A stretch of 64,000 bases of DNA from Apoderus coryli (Eukaryota > Arthropoda > Insecta > Coleoptera > Attelabidae), in assembly GCA_911728435.2 (NCBI GenBank), contig OU452199.1:25678860-25742859 (forward strand), written 5' to 3'. The position numbers and the translations under genes are program-made. The notes under the pieces were generated by a model that saw only the letters and a program-made list of their open reading frames with translations, did not search any database and was not told the DNA's origin. Of this stretch, positions 62,501-63,754 are shown piece after piece (position 1 is the first letter of the stretch; the number at the start of each line of letters is the position of its first letter).

Positions 62501-63227
62501 GTTTGTAATATTGTCCTTTAAATGGGAAACTGTTGGGCAATAAACGCTTTATTTATTTATTTATACAGGAATAGCTTTTATCTCCTCAACAACTAATTCA
62601 ATTTACTTGCGATCTAGACAATAGTTTAATTTCAACAAACTGAGTGAGAGCTGTCTCTAACAGCAATAGAACTTTATGGTCTAATTTTGGATATGAGATA
62701 CAAAAATCTTTACTGGGCTTGAATTTTTAAGACACAAATCAGGCCTTCTATAAAATTGGTAGATATTATCCAACAATCCGCTTAAATAATTATGATTCGA
62801 ATGATTCAACTTTTTAAAATTTGAGTTAATCATCACATTTTTAAGTAAAAATAAAAAATTCTTAAGCAAAAATTAATGAATGTTCAATTTAAAAAATATT
62901 TACTTTCAGTTACATAATGAACAAGATCCATGGTTCACTCGTAGACAAAGCTTTTACAGATCACTGTCTTCCATTCACTGCAGTAAGTGCGTTTTTTTTA
63001 AAAGCTTTAACTCTGCATACTGTACAACAAAATTATTCATACACTATTTTTTAGATAATGAGGCAATAGTTTGTATTCCCAGGTTCTATTTACGAGGGAC
63101 TGGAAGTAAAACGCATTATGAATATGAAATTAGAATATGTACAGTTGACGAACGCTGGAGTATTTTGAGAAGATATAACAGATTTCGAGATTTACATATT
63201 GGCATGAAAGCCAAATACAAAGATAAG
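10226..63227 (+). CDS. Klp98A: Kinesin-3 motor, KIF16B/Klp98A type (17 exons, 3' end outside window)
   Basis: Plus-end microtubule motor that carries early endosomes, bound through a C-terminal PX domain that recognises phosphoinositide. Exons: 10226-10272, 10393-10462, 17649-17867, 22238-22491, 23727-23856, 35103-35370, 38167-38372, 38452-38628, 44426-44652, 47785-47910, 49758-49971, 53268-53440, 53617-53758, 56431-56622, 57657-57821, 62910-62982, 63055-63227. Together 952 codons without a stop; all junctions GT-AG and in phase. Motor domain about residues 1-355 (P-loop GQTGSGKT 98-105, SSRSH 213-217, DLAGSE 245-250), FHA about 430-540, coiled coil about 585-630, PX from about 895. KIF16B/Klp98A proteins are near 1270-1320 residues, so roughly 300 are missing on the right. 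Weakly conserved stalk exons in introns 10-15 could have been overlooked. Family call is firm; function is by homology. Confidence 0.95.
10393..10462 (+). CDS. Klp98A: Kinesin exon 2
   Basis: Residues 16-39 ([13 protein letters not shown]...), after a 120-bp intron with acceptor TTTTACAG and before donor GTAATG. Continues the N-terminal sheet of the motor domain. Confidence 0.93.
10463..11811. other. Intron 2, first part: no feature recognised
   Basis: AT-rich with many stops. The only long frame (11002-11202) shows no similarity I know. Confidence 0.5.
11814..12495 (+). mobile_element. Fold-back mariner element, copy 1 (intron 2)
   Basis: 682 bp flanked by TA (11812-11813, 12496-12497). 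Long inverted repeats of about 180 bp, not the roughly 30 bp usual for mariner: the left end is an inverted copy of the right end and so includes the reverse complement of the transposase C-terminus. Between them a transposase core is read on the plus strand. Both termini start CG(A/T)(G/T)GCATG...TTTAAGTAAGTACCG. Confidence 0.88.
11997..12396 (+). pseudogene. Mariner transposase remnant
   Basis: Mariner transposases cut and paste DNA with a DDD catalytic triad. Here the open frame holds [20 protein letters not shown], the first Asp in VTGDETW and a second region with [15 protein letters not shown]. It then jumps to [14 protein letters not shown] and the C-terminal stop. The HDNA block carrying the third Asp, and the N-terminal helix-turn-helix, are missing. 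The protein cannot be active. Confidence 0.88.
12498..12771. other. Intron 2 spacer between mariner and hAT remnants
   Basis: AT-rich, no similarity recognised. Confidence 0.4.
13432..14491 (-). mobile_element. 5'-truncated R1/TRAS-like LINE inserted in the hAT remnant
   Basis: Flanked by a 13-bp direct repeat GCTACACTTGGCT (13419-13431 and 14493-14505). On the minus strand it ends in a short A run (TTTTTT on the plus strand at 13435-13440), next to the lower repeat, as expected for a LINE 3' end. About 1.06 kb, cut at the 5' side. A 3' UTR of about 210 bp follows the stop at 13644. Confidence 0.8.
13644..14475 (-). pseudogene. R1-type LINE ORF2 C-terminus
   Basis: Two overlapping frames with one frameshift near 14200. 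The first gives the region after the RT active site ([25 protein letters not shown]). The second gives the C-terminal domain ([37 protein letters not shown]) with a CCHC-like knuckle whose Cys/His residues lie around [14 protein letters not shown]1-clade LINEs carry this zinc knuckle after the RT. Endonuclease and RT core are absent through 5' truncation. Confidence 0.8.
15279..15895. mobile_element. MITE with TIR CAGGCCACACATCA
   Basis: Inverted ends CTAAGTCAGGCCACACATCA (15277-15296) and TGATGTGTGGCCTGCCTTAG (15876-15895), with inner runs of GAAAYATGAAATATGAAA on both sides. Inside, ATGGACACCGATGACGACGC is reminiscent of the acidic MDxDDD start of PIF/Harbinger partner proteins, but the frame is broken. 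A PIF/Harbinger origin is therefore suggested; no clean 3-bp TSD was found. Confidence 0.6.
16215..16612. repeat. Imperfect inverted repeat (MITE-like)
   Basis: 16295-16325 (CTCAGCAAATGATTTAATAT...) pairs with 16415-16447, and an outer segment GAAAAATAGCCTTATTTT (16224-16241) pairs with AAAATAAGGCTATTTTC (16574-16590). About 95 bp lie between the inner arms. No coding signal. Confidence 0.65.
16613..17648. other. End of intron 2
   Basis: AT-rich, with no gene. Two tandem near-palindromes ACTTTAAGACAC(T/C)AGTGC(T/C)TTAAA lie at 17433-17484, shortly before exon 3. Confidence 0.5.
17649..17867 (+). CDS. Klp98A: Kinesin exon 3 (P-loop)
   Basis: Residues 40-112. Holds [29 protein letters not shown] (nucleotide-binding P-loop) and YTMMG. 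Acceptor AATTCAG, donor GTATGT, phase 0. Preceded by a 7.2-kb intron. Confidence 0.96.
18450..18806 (+). pseudogene. I/Loa-type LINE ORF2 C-terminus
   Basis: [19 protein letters not shown] is the end of a LINE RNase H domain. Then come [17 protein letters not shown] and, after a +1 or -1 shift near 18671, [20 protein letters not shown] with CAQC...SHLIC, a Cys/His C-terminal motif. LINEs with RNase H plus this motif belong to the I group. Heavily truncated. Confidence 0.78.
19143..20598 (-). pseudogene. RTE-type LINE reverse transcriptase, truncated
   Basis: Minus-strand RT in two overlapping frames with a break near 20000. Motifs in order: [84 protein letters not shown] (catalytic YADD), KYLGCWVN, then [20 protein letters not shown] and [17 protein letters not shown], the standard RTE C-terminus. 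The apurinic endonuclease is missing. The frame continues past 20598 into the neighbouring MITE, so the first residues of that ORF are not LINE. Confidence 0.88.
20599..21798. mobile_element. Long-TIR MITE of about 1.2 kb
   Basis: Arms 20599-about 21000 and about 21400-21798 are inverted copies. Shared landmarks: GTGTCCCA(C/T)C.GGAAGGGTTTCGATCG at the outside, TTCGGCTAA.ATGTTTT, the CGGAAGT...AACTTCCTTAT module, and CAGGGTATT next to the loop. No coding capacity. The RTE fragment abuts its left border exactly. Confidence 0.7.
22238..22491 (+). CDS. Klp98A: Kinesin exon 4
   Basis: Residues 113-196 plus two bases. Contains [23 protein letters not shown] and the [11 protein letters not shown] segment typical of kinesin-3. 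Acceptor TTTATAG, donor GTAATT. Confidence 0.96.
22949..23659 (-). mobile_element. Fold-back mariner element, copy 2 (intron 4)
   Basis: 711 bp flanked by TA (22947-22948, 23660-23661). Inverted repeats of about 218 bp (22949-23167 and 23441-23659) are nearly perfect and extend to GTTAACCACTGTATCACAAATG. The transposase core between them (23168-23440) is read on the minus strand, the opposite of copy 1. The element ends 67 bp before kinesin exon 5. Confidence 0.88.
23168..23440 (-). pseudogene. Mariner transposase core remnant
   Basis: On the minus strand the same block as copy 1: the [24 protein letters not shown] segment, the VTGNETW region and the [13 protein letters not shown] region. 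Asn replaces the first catalytic Asp (GTTACC on the plus strand at 23334-23339). Third Asp block and N-terminus absent. Inactive. Confidence 0.75.
23727..23856 (+). CDS. Klp98A: Kinesin exon 5 (switch I)
   Basis: Residues 197-240. [20 protein letters not shown] is the switch I region (NxxSSRSH). It begins 68 bp after the TA duplication of the second fold-back mariner, so that insertion nearly reached the exon. Donor GTAATA. Confidence 0.96.
23985..25001 (-). mobile_element. Jockey-type LINE, 3' half
   Basis: Minus-strand RT remnant in several frames: [20 protein letters not shown], then [16 protein letters not shown] (catalytic YADD), then [17 protein letters not shown] and [11 protein letters not shown], then a C-terminus with [14 protein letters not shown] short A-rich tail on the minus strand is near 23985. 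It is the downstream part of the element whose upstream part is at 29356-30260; both were one LINE before the CR1 insertion. Confidence 0.8.
25165..27996 (-). CDS. LINE ORF2: endonuclease-reverse transcriptase
   Basis: 943 residues, uninterrupted. The APE-type endonuclease is at residues 1-230: YQNVRGLN, the metal-binding Glu in LTETWL (residue 38), FLGDFNVG, and SNVL near the end. RT occupies about 440-720: [64 protein letters not shown] and [10 protein letters not shown]. The catalytic box is FADD rather than YADD, as in related LINEs of this window. The thumb and C-terminal domain end [18 protein letters not shown]. It nicks the target and copies the RNA there. Likely competent, or very recently so. 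Confidence 0.93.
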   Translation of the reverse strand: MTQNLQCVYQNVRGLNTKIDIFFSSVSDLHFDIVALTETWLHSDVGDGEIFPSNYQVFRKDRNFVTTGLTTGGGVLLAIRNEIKTKLINTNILATEFPYIDFLACKCFISHISFCILVVYIPPKVHFDVLELFLESLVQFEVFHNEKILFLGDFNVGLFSRNDMSDRGTLILRNFIDFFEMSQYNAICNIDDRLLDLVISNVLCHVIRNNCPLVEEDYFHPCLIVSVSLLSGKRQKRFTSNANNPAYNFKKANFHALYNAVLDADWSELRHIPNVDTCVSRFYSILNAINECNVPKCMVFRRSFPSWYTSNIIANIKKKEKIFNKFKKTHSEVLYQQFATLRSRLKLDIKTAYTSYISNVENSIKHNPKEFWRFFHCKHKSTRLPGVMTFGDDEYSDPQGIVDAFGTFFQGVFINSSNADSGHDCPYVDSFSIESVTEDEVLKACRRLSNRMTSGPDGLPSFFVKDCMPVLVGPLCLIFNLALENKVFPQEWKRSKVVPILKSGDRSVIDNYRPISILSNFAKIFESVLYDRIYSFVRNQISTVQHGFFSHRSTVSNLAVLSENVSEVLDRGGQIDVIYTDFTKAFDRMDHGILMRKFDQFGFVLNLKLFLQSYLQNRPQYVSHNGYQSHTYTASSGVPQGSNLGPLFFMLFINDLENGMNCDRLMFADDLKLYSSIDSIVDCANLQINLGLVHQWCVLNKLSLNPSKCKYISFTRKRVIIDYVYSIDQVQISRCESITDLGIIFDSKFTFAEHINYKTLEAGRTYGFLVRNCRGFRNTDTLKTLYFSYVRSKLEYGSLIWYPYYMTHQNTVEKVQRRFLKYLMYKEDGHYPPRGTDYQLMTDRFEIPSLELRRKINSLRFLYNLVHSNIDCSHLLSRINFNVPRQHIRSSTTFYCGYARTNLMLRSPISICTRNYNLMCKYCDIFSCSVKEIMDCAMSHVTD
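28044..28973 (-). CDS. LINE ORF1 protein with PHD-like finger
   Basis: 309 residues. Residues about 7-62 hold a PHD-like Cys/His finger ([28 protein letters not shown]). About 90-150 form a coiled coil ([20 protein letters not shown]). About 165-260 resemble the RRM-like transposase-22 domain ([30 protein letters not shown]), followed by a basic C-terminal domain. ORF1 proteins of this group bind the LINE RNA and form its particle. The frame is whole from ATG to stop. Clade-level naming (CR1 versus relatives) is uncertain. Confidence 0.88.
   Translation of the reverse strand: MSSQNNVCGACNERITKKQYSIVCFSCEVWNHVKCVELSMSQLKYYENELKKTNGEVWKCPSCLTDNVRRSQVARKSLSGQIDKNRLKASSSVRASVTLDDVMLKLDQMQSSYDNLIERFNEQIEVNQSLMTEVSGLRNRICALEIEVRSTSNVTASSEDEIFQEYHEREKRKTNLILFGKPEAVDSDVDRTETMDILQKCCPNMDVSKVDSVVRLGRLNPEAARSRPVKIRLKDVQTVSLLLRHAQRLKSDERFKHFALSSDKTPKQQTIYKAVKEQLFERKRSGETNIKIKYVQGVPKIVPVTQHLN
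29356..30260 (-). pseudogene. Jockey-type LINE, 5' part
   Basis: Minus-strand pieces: [18 protein letters not shown] (linker after the endonuclease), [58 protein letters not shown] and IRSYLTQ. The last residues run straight on, across the CR1 insertion, into [19 protein letters not shown] at 25001. Several frameshifts; the endonuclease is nearly all gone. Confidence 0.82.
30288..30950. mobile_element. MITE with TIR TCAATCTAATCTATA
   Basis: Ends pair over about 45 bp: TCAATCTAATCTATAG...TATTTTGACATTTGTGCCA on the left and its mirror at 30905-30950. The inside shares the CCGGAAGT...TTATTTCAAATGGAACACCC module with repeats at 20730 and 37600. No coding signal. Confidence 0.65.
30959..31869 (+). 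mobile_element. PIF/Harbinger transposon remnant
   Basis: 911 bp with 15-bp TIR TG(T/C)CCGTTT(G/A)CACCA and a TTA duplication (30956-30958, 31870-31872), the 3-bp TSD typical of Harbinger. Holds a short start of the transposase (31174-31278) followed by frame-broken remains. It adjoins the MITE ending at 30950. Confidence 0.82.
31174..31278 (+). pseudogene. Harbinger transposase N-terminus
   Basis: [20 protein letters not shown], then [11 protein letters not shown], ending at a stop. A later frame (about 31300-31375) gives [17 protein letters not shown], the following helix of the same family. Together they match the N-terminal region of PIF/Harbinger transposases; the DDE domain is lost. 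Confidence 0.7.
32080..32700 (+). pseudogene. Mariner transposase, decayed
   Basis: Pieces in changing frames: [16 protein letters not shown] (N-terminal helix-turn-helix), [20 protein letters not shown] (linker of mariner transposases), [33 protein letters not shown], a region matching the TGDET block but degraded, and [11 protein letters not shown] near the end. A different mariner lineage from the two fold-back copies. Many stops; inactive. Confidence 0.78.
32720..33515 (+). pseudogene. LINE RT 3' fragment with ATTATT tail, inside the mariner
   Basis: RT remains: a QGSVLGP-like start, [19 protein letters not shown] (TDD in place of ADD), [35 protein letters not shown]. The C-terminal part matches the end of such LINEs ([20 protein letters not shown]). 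Stop at 33438, then a short 3' UTR and tail GAAATAAAGTTATTATTATTA. A second copy of this 3' end lies inverted at 35509-35747. Confidence 0.75.
34083..34876. mobile_element. hAT-type MITE with 8-bp TSD
   Basis: TIR CAGTGG(C/A)GGCTAGTG at both ends and a perfect 8-bp duplication GTATTAAA (34075-34082, 34877-34884). 794 bp and no coding capacity. It ends about 220 bp before kinesin exon 6. Confidence 0.85.
35103..35370 (+). CDS. Klp98A: Kinesin exon 6 (switch II)
   Basis: Residues 241-329 plus one base. [11 protein letters not shown] is switch II (DLAGSE), followed by [18 protein letters not shown] and the [20 protein letters not shown] helix alpha-5/L12 block. The preceding intron is 11.2 kb. 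Confidence 0.97.
35509..35747 (-). mobile_element. LINE 3' end, inverted copy
   Basis: Starts with an ATA microsatellite (plus strand) and CTTTATTTCAATACATG, then runs as the reverse complement of 33280-33510, including the last coding part. Same family as the LINE in the mariner at 32042-33591; 5'-truncated. Confidence 0.85.
36180..36430 (-). pseudogene. Penelope-like element C-terminal remnant
   Basis: On the minus strand, about 80 residues read [20 protein letters not shown], then [19 protein letters not shown] and [11 protein letters not shown]. The EH...(H) block with RK..E..I and the ending (S.D..IW) resembles the GIY-YIG endonuclease tail of Penelope-like elements. No RT is present, so this is a guess from a short segment. 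Confidence 0.5.
36477..37099 (+). pseudogene. CR1-type LINE ORF2 C-terminus with a 30-bp insertion
   Basis: A region homologous to residues about 730-940 of the intact LINE ORF2. It starts [20 protein letters not shown], then after the small insertion at 36565-36594 continues [57 protein letters not shown] and the terminal [16 protein letters not shown]. The open frame from ATG 36563 exists only because of the insertion. 5'-truncated. Confidence 0.85.
36565..36594 (+). mobile_element. 30-bp insertion made only of a LINE tail
   Basis: GTTAGACAATAAAGATT followed by ATT units, flanked by TCAT (36561-36564 and 36595-36598). Removing it restores the LINE reading frame (RSF-H-SIDAL). It equals the terminal tail seen on other LINEs in this window. 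Confidence 0.75.
37425..37600 (-). mobile_element. LINE/SINE 3' tail fragment
   Basis: An ATA/GTA microsatellite followed by CTTTATTGTCTAACAGGCAA and ATACCCAATAAGACAA, the reverse complement of the shared tail. Little else is recognisable. Confidence 0.55.
37600..37965. repeat. MITE remnant with CGGAAGT module
   Basis: CATCGGAAGTTGAG...TTATTTCACATGGAACACCC on the left and GTTGATATCAGCTGTCGGTA...CCGGAAGT on the right are inverted modules, also found at 20730/21650 and 30320. About 0.35 kb. Confidence 0.5.
38167..38372 (+). CDS. Klp98A: Kinesin exon 7 (neck linker and neck)
   Basis: Residues 330-398. [20 protein letters not shown] closes the motor core, NKPTVNED is the kinesin-3 neck linker, and [18 protein letters not shown] starts the neck coiled coil. 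A 79-bp intron follows. Confidence 0.97.
38452..38628 (+). CDS. Klp98A: Kinesin exon 8
   Basis: Residues 399-457. [20 protein letters not shown] is the conserved neck/hinge; [18 protein letters not shown] leads into the FHA domain, a KIF16B/KIF1-type arrangement. Acceptor TTCAAG, donor GTACTT. Confidence 0.96.
38629..39119. other. Start of intron 8, nothing recognised
   Basis: AT-rich; the 71-residue frame at 38847-39062 shows no known domain. Confidence 0.4.
39120..39720 (+). pseudogene. LINE ORF2 C-terminal remnant (Jockey/Daphne-like)
   Basis: Broken frames reading [44 protein letters not shown], and at the end a Cys-rich tail matching [14 protein letters not shown]. The RW.GHV.RM.R.P motif is the conserved end of many insect Jockey-group LINE proteins. 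Multiple frameshifts. Confidence 0.7.
39725..41160. other. Intron 8 middle, no gene recognised
   Basis: A 92-residue frame at 40279-40554 covers a GC-richer block with repeated GCGC and GAGC motifs, but has no known domain and no splice logic. It is probably a piece of an unrecognised DNA transposon. Confidence 0.35.
41165..43620 (-). mobile_element. CR1-type LINE, truncated and frame-broken
   Basis: Minus strand. The ATA microsatellite and tail CCTTTATTTGCCCAACAG at 41165-41198 mark the 3' end. A cousin of the intact LINE at 25002-29355, without ORF1 and with most of the endonuclease gone. A possible duplicated CTTATAGT lies at both sides (near 41148 and 43633). Confidence 0.8.
41278..43536 (-). 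pseudogene. CR1-type LINE ORF2 pseudogene
   Basis: Four frames of one protein. 43536-43174: endonuclease piece ([30 protein letters not shown]). 42956-41817: RT ([69 protein letters not shown]). 41820-41560 and 41544-41278: C-terminal domain ([45 protein letters not shown]). Two to three frameshifts and loss of part of the endonuclease-RT linker disable it. Confidence 0.85.
44017..44270. repeat. Two diverged tandem units of about 125 bp
   Basis: CTAGTGTACAATCTTGTTAG (44017) and CTAGTGTTGCAGTTCTCTTG (44142) open two similar units, each with TTTTAACA(G/A)CA(A/G)TTATTT and an ACAT.A..(A/G)TTTTTATTTT.C.TATT block. They lie just before kinesin exon 9. Confidence 0.55.
44426..44652 (+). CDS. Klp98A: Kinesin exon 9 (FHA core)
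   Basis: Residues 458-532 plus two bases. [18 protein letters not shown] and the GMEAQHC segment form the FHA beta-sandwich, ending [11 protein letters not shown] domains in kinesin-3 motors pack on the neck and take part in motor regulation. Confidence 0.95.
44833..44958. mobile_element. 126-bp Tc1/mariner-type MITE
   Basis: TIRs CAGTGAGGACCAAAGTCATG and CATGACTTTTGGTCCTCACTG, flanked by TA (44831-44832, 44959-44960). Too short for coding. CAGTGAGGACCAAAG is of Tc1 style. Confidence 0.85.
45270..45653 (+). pseudogene. THAP N-terminal exons of the third P-like element
   Basis: Exon 1 (45270-45346) reads [18 protein letters not shown], then ITFHR across the junction; donor GTATGT. Exon 2 starts at 45595 ([19 protein letters not shown]) and meets a stop at once, before the Cys/His pair. 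The layout, down to the FH(R/Q)(F/I)PKD junction, equals the THAP exons at 5005-5416. Confidence 0.72.
45685..46137 (+). pseudogene. P-type transposase C-terminal remnant
   Basis: Pieces in shifting frames: [24 protein letters not shown] (the conserved Y.AGFV region), [20 protein letters not shown] and [12 protein letters not shown], then [20 protein letters not shown] ending ATFK before a stop at 46137. This order is that of the C-terminal domain of THAP9/P-like transposases. Frames break twice; inactive. Confidence 0.62.
46903..47345 (-). pseudogene. RTE-type LINE C-terminal fragment
   Basis: Minus strand: [60 protein letters not shown], then [20 protein letters not shown]. Same clade as 19143-20598 but a different family by sequence. 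The RT core is absent. Confidence 0.85.
47346..47784. other. Intron 9 end, nothing recognised
   Basis: AT-rich, no domain. Confidence 0.4.
47785..47910 (+). CDS. Klp98A: Kinesin exon 10
   Basis: Residues 533-574 plus two bases. [16 protein letters not shown] continues the end of the FHA domain; [15 protein letters not shown] is the start of the linker. Acceptor TTTTAG. Confidence 0.94.
48165..48390 (-). mobile_element. Possible LINE 3' end (other family)
   Basis: TAATAATAATCTTTATTCAAATTGTGC looks like the inverted end GCACAATTTGAATAAAGATT with an ATT microsatellite. No coding match in the rest of the segment. Confidence 0.4.
48400..49757. other. Intron 10 remainder, no gene recognised
   Basis: AT-rich. 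Two loosely similar segments with TATATTTATAC(A/A)(A/C)ACTTATCACTA (49167-49192 and 49347-49372) suggest an old duplication of about 180 bp. Confidence 0.4.
49758..49971 (+). CDS. Klp98A: Kinesin exon 11 (coiled coil)
   Basis: Residues 575-646. A Glu/Lys/Gln-rich helix ([20 protein letters not shown]) with heptad-like spacing predicts a coiled coil. Acceptor TTTCTAG, donor GTATGT, phase continuous with exon 10. Confidence 0.88.
50200..51800. repeat. Inverted array of ~140-bp units
   Basis: Units marked by ACACTATTT(A/T)CGAACGCC occur in direct orientation near 50864, 51007, 51146 and 51280 (spacing 134-143 bp) and inverted near 50470 and 50600. Outer flanks also pair: CCACTTAACAGATTTTAAAC (near 50250) with AAAATCCGTTGAGTGGTTTT (51470) and AAAATCCGTTAAGTGGTTTT (51746). 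The two right-hand flank copies are a direct repeat of about 270 bp. Non-coding; Helitron or other DNA-transposon origin cannot be told. Confidence 0.65.
51808..52725. repeat. Large palindromic repeat, copy 1 (intron 11)
   Basis: Arms 51808-52108 and 52399-52708 are nearly perfect inverted copies, with landmarks AATTTAGCAGGGCCCCAGTC, GACCGAGGCATGGGTCGACAG and ATGAGCTCGTCAGAGTACCA. The spacer begins with a direct copy of the outer arm end, so the segment CGAAATTATTTTCATTTATT occurs at both 52167 and 52676. No coding signal. A shorter copy is at 63440-63745. Confidence 0.82.
53268..53440 (+). CDS. Klp98A: Kinesin exon 12 (stalk)
   Basis: Residues 647-703 plus two bases; polar, Asn/Glu-rich, low complexity. 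Chosen because acceptor CTTATAG, donor GTAAGT and phase fit exons 11 and 13. No domain. Confidence 0.75.
53617..53758 (+). CDS. Klp98A: Kinesin exon 13 (stalk)
   Basis: Residues 704-751 ([24 protein letters not shown]). Polar and acidic with no domain. Acceptor TTTAG, donor GTATTA, phase matches after a 176-bp intron. Confidence 0.75.
53962..54300 (+). other. Open frame of 112 codons, unassigned
   Basis: Lies in intron 13. It has a hydrophobic segment ([15 protein letters not shown]) and an acidic helix ([18 protein letters not shown]). No family recognised and no splice sites fitting the kinesin. Probably chance or an unknown TE. Confidence 0.25.
54380..55745 (+). mobile_element. Fold-back element with mariner/Tc-like HTH remnant
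   Basis: Inverted arms about 54380-54690 and 55350-55745 share GGTTTTCGCGAA, GGGTAAC.GAGATACGAA and GTCCGACAAAAATA.AGAAAAATATAC (or their complements). Between them lie decayed frames for a helix-turn-helix region (54930-55250). The right end GGGTGTCCCATAT is of a kind often found on insect MITEs. Confidence 0.65.
54930..55250 (+). pseudogene. Tc/mariner-type transposase HTH remnant (DUF4817-like)
   Basis: Frame-shifted pieces: an [21 protein letters not shown] segment, [20 protein letters not shown] (frame joined by eye), [10 protein letters not shown] / [20 protein letters not shown], then [20 protein letters not shown]. The last block is the second helix-turn-helix of IS630/Tc/mariner-like proteins with a DUF4817-type N-terminus. 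The catalytic domain is absent. Confidence 0.55.
55750..56430. other. Intron 13 end, nothing recognised
   Basis: AT-rich, without repeats or frames of note. Confidence 0.4.
56431..56622 (+). CDS. Klp98A: Kinesin exon 14 (stalk)
   Basis: Residues 752-815. A Ser/Thr-rich start, then a helix ([20 protein letters not shown]) likely to be coiled coil. Acceptor GTTTTAG, donor GTAAGT. Confidence 0.82.
56623..57656. other. Intron 14
   Basis: Contains ATATACAGGATGTCCCATTT at 57249-57268, a common MITE-type terminus; the partner end was not found. Otherwise AT-rich. Confidence 0.4.
57657..57821 (+). CDS. Klp98A: Kinesin exon 15
   Basis: Residues 816-870 ([18 protein letters not shown], then [15 protein letters not shown]). 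Pre-PX linker. Acceptor CTACAG, donor GTACGT, phase 0. Confidence 0.82.
58240..58867 (+). mobile_element. Candidate LTR before the BEL/Pao remnant
   Basis: TGTAACGATTGC... to ...GACAGTTACA, 628 bp, with 6-bp inverted ends TGTAAC/GTTACA. It is GC-richer than its surroundings and lies just upstream of BEL/Pao gag-pol remains. No second copy is seen, so LTR status is inferred. Confidence 0.45.
59013..60715 (+). pseudogene. BEL/Pao gag-protease-RT remnant
   Basis: Retrotransposon polyprotein in pieces. 59013-59540 holds the gag end with Cys/His knuckles ([48 protein letters not shown]). 59565-59800 is the aspartic protease, [20 protein letters not shown], where BEL/Pao proteases have D-x-G-S. 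An almost identical second protease copy is at 59957-60170. 60410-60715 is the start of RT ([39 protein letters not shown]). RT catalytic box, RNase H and integrase are missing. Confidence 0.82.
59559..60250 (+). repeat. Direct duplication of the BEL/Pao protease segment
   Basis: Unit 1 about 59559-59873, unit 2 about 59951-60250, offset 392 bp, near-identical from ATGATCGGACATACAGCAAG to TGTCAAATGTTT.TACTATG. Unit 2 has small deletions near its end. Confidence 0.85.
60925..62426 (+). pseudogene. CR1-type LINE reverse transcriptase pseudogene
   Basis: First frame (to 61626): [70 protein letters not shown]. One frameshift falls in the catalytic box (the bases still spell FADD-type residues across two frames near 61597-61612). 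Second frame (61698-62426): [60 protein letters not shown], and the terminal CDIFTT. Thus inactive, but only lightly damaged. Confidence 0.87.
60925..62566 (+). mobile_element. CR1-type LINE, 5'-truncated
   Basis: Plus strand, same group as the intact LINE at 25002-29355. Its 3' end is CTGTTGGGCAATAAACGC followed by TTTA repeats (62526-62566). Starts within the RT, so the endonuclease is lost. It lies downstream of the BEL/Pao remnant. Confidence 0.82.
62910..62982 (+). CDS. Klp98A: Kinesin exon 16
   Basis: Residues 871-894 plus one base ([20 protein letters not shown]). Acceptor CTTTCAG, donor GTAAGT. Leads directly into the PX domain. Confidence 0.85.
63055..63227 (+). CDS. Klp98A: Kinesin exon 17 (start of PX domain)
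   Basis: Residues 895-952. [20 protein letters not shown] and [14 protein letters not shown] match the start of a PX domain, including the basic RRYNRF patch that binds the phosphoinositide. The donor GTAATT at 63228 shows that the gene goes on beyond the window. Confidence 0.93.
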
Positions 63228-63439
63228 GTAATTTAAACTTTAATTTTGTCAAAAAGTTATAGAATCATAGCAAAAATTTTTTCCTACATTTTTGATACTG
63301 AAAAGCGTCTTTGCCTGAATGCATGAACATGTGTTATCATGAGAGTTTTTAAACTATTCAATATGACTTTTTTCATAAAAAAATAATGTTTTATTTTAAA
63401 ATTTTAGCAGTTTTATTGAATAATAGTAAAGTTTATACC

Positions 63440-63745
63440 ATAAATTTTTGTCCGTAAATATAATAAATGAAAATAATTTCGTGACATAGTGGACAAAATT
63501 ACTGGTGTTACCTACACAAGGGATTTTGTTTAATTTAGCAGGGCCTCAGTCTAATTCAGTAGAACCAGACCGAGGCATGGGTCGACAGCTACTGACGAAT
63601 TCGTTATTATGTAGATGTGCAACGACTATGGTACTCTGACGAGCTCATAATAAGAGCAAACCGAATTCGTTACTATCTGTCGACACATGCCTCGGTCTGG
63701 TTCTACTGAATTAGACTGGGGACCTGGTAAATTAAACAAAATCTA
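63440..63745. repeat. Palindromic repeat, copy 2 (intron 17)
   Basis: A shorter relative of 51808-52725: AATTTAGCAGGGCCTCAGTC, GACCGAGGCATGGGTCGACAG, then TGAGCTCATAATAAGAGC and the mirror CTGTCGACACATGCCTCGGTC. The middle part and most of the outer right arm are missing. Confidence 0.8.
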
Positions 63746-63754
63746 ATCTTCGGA

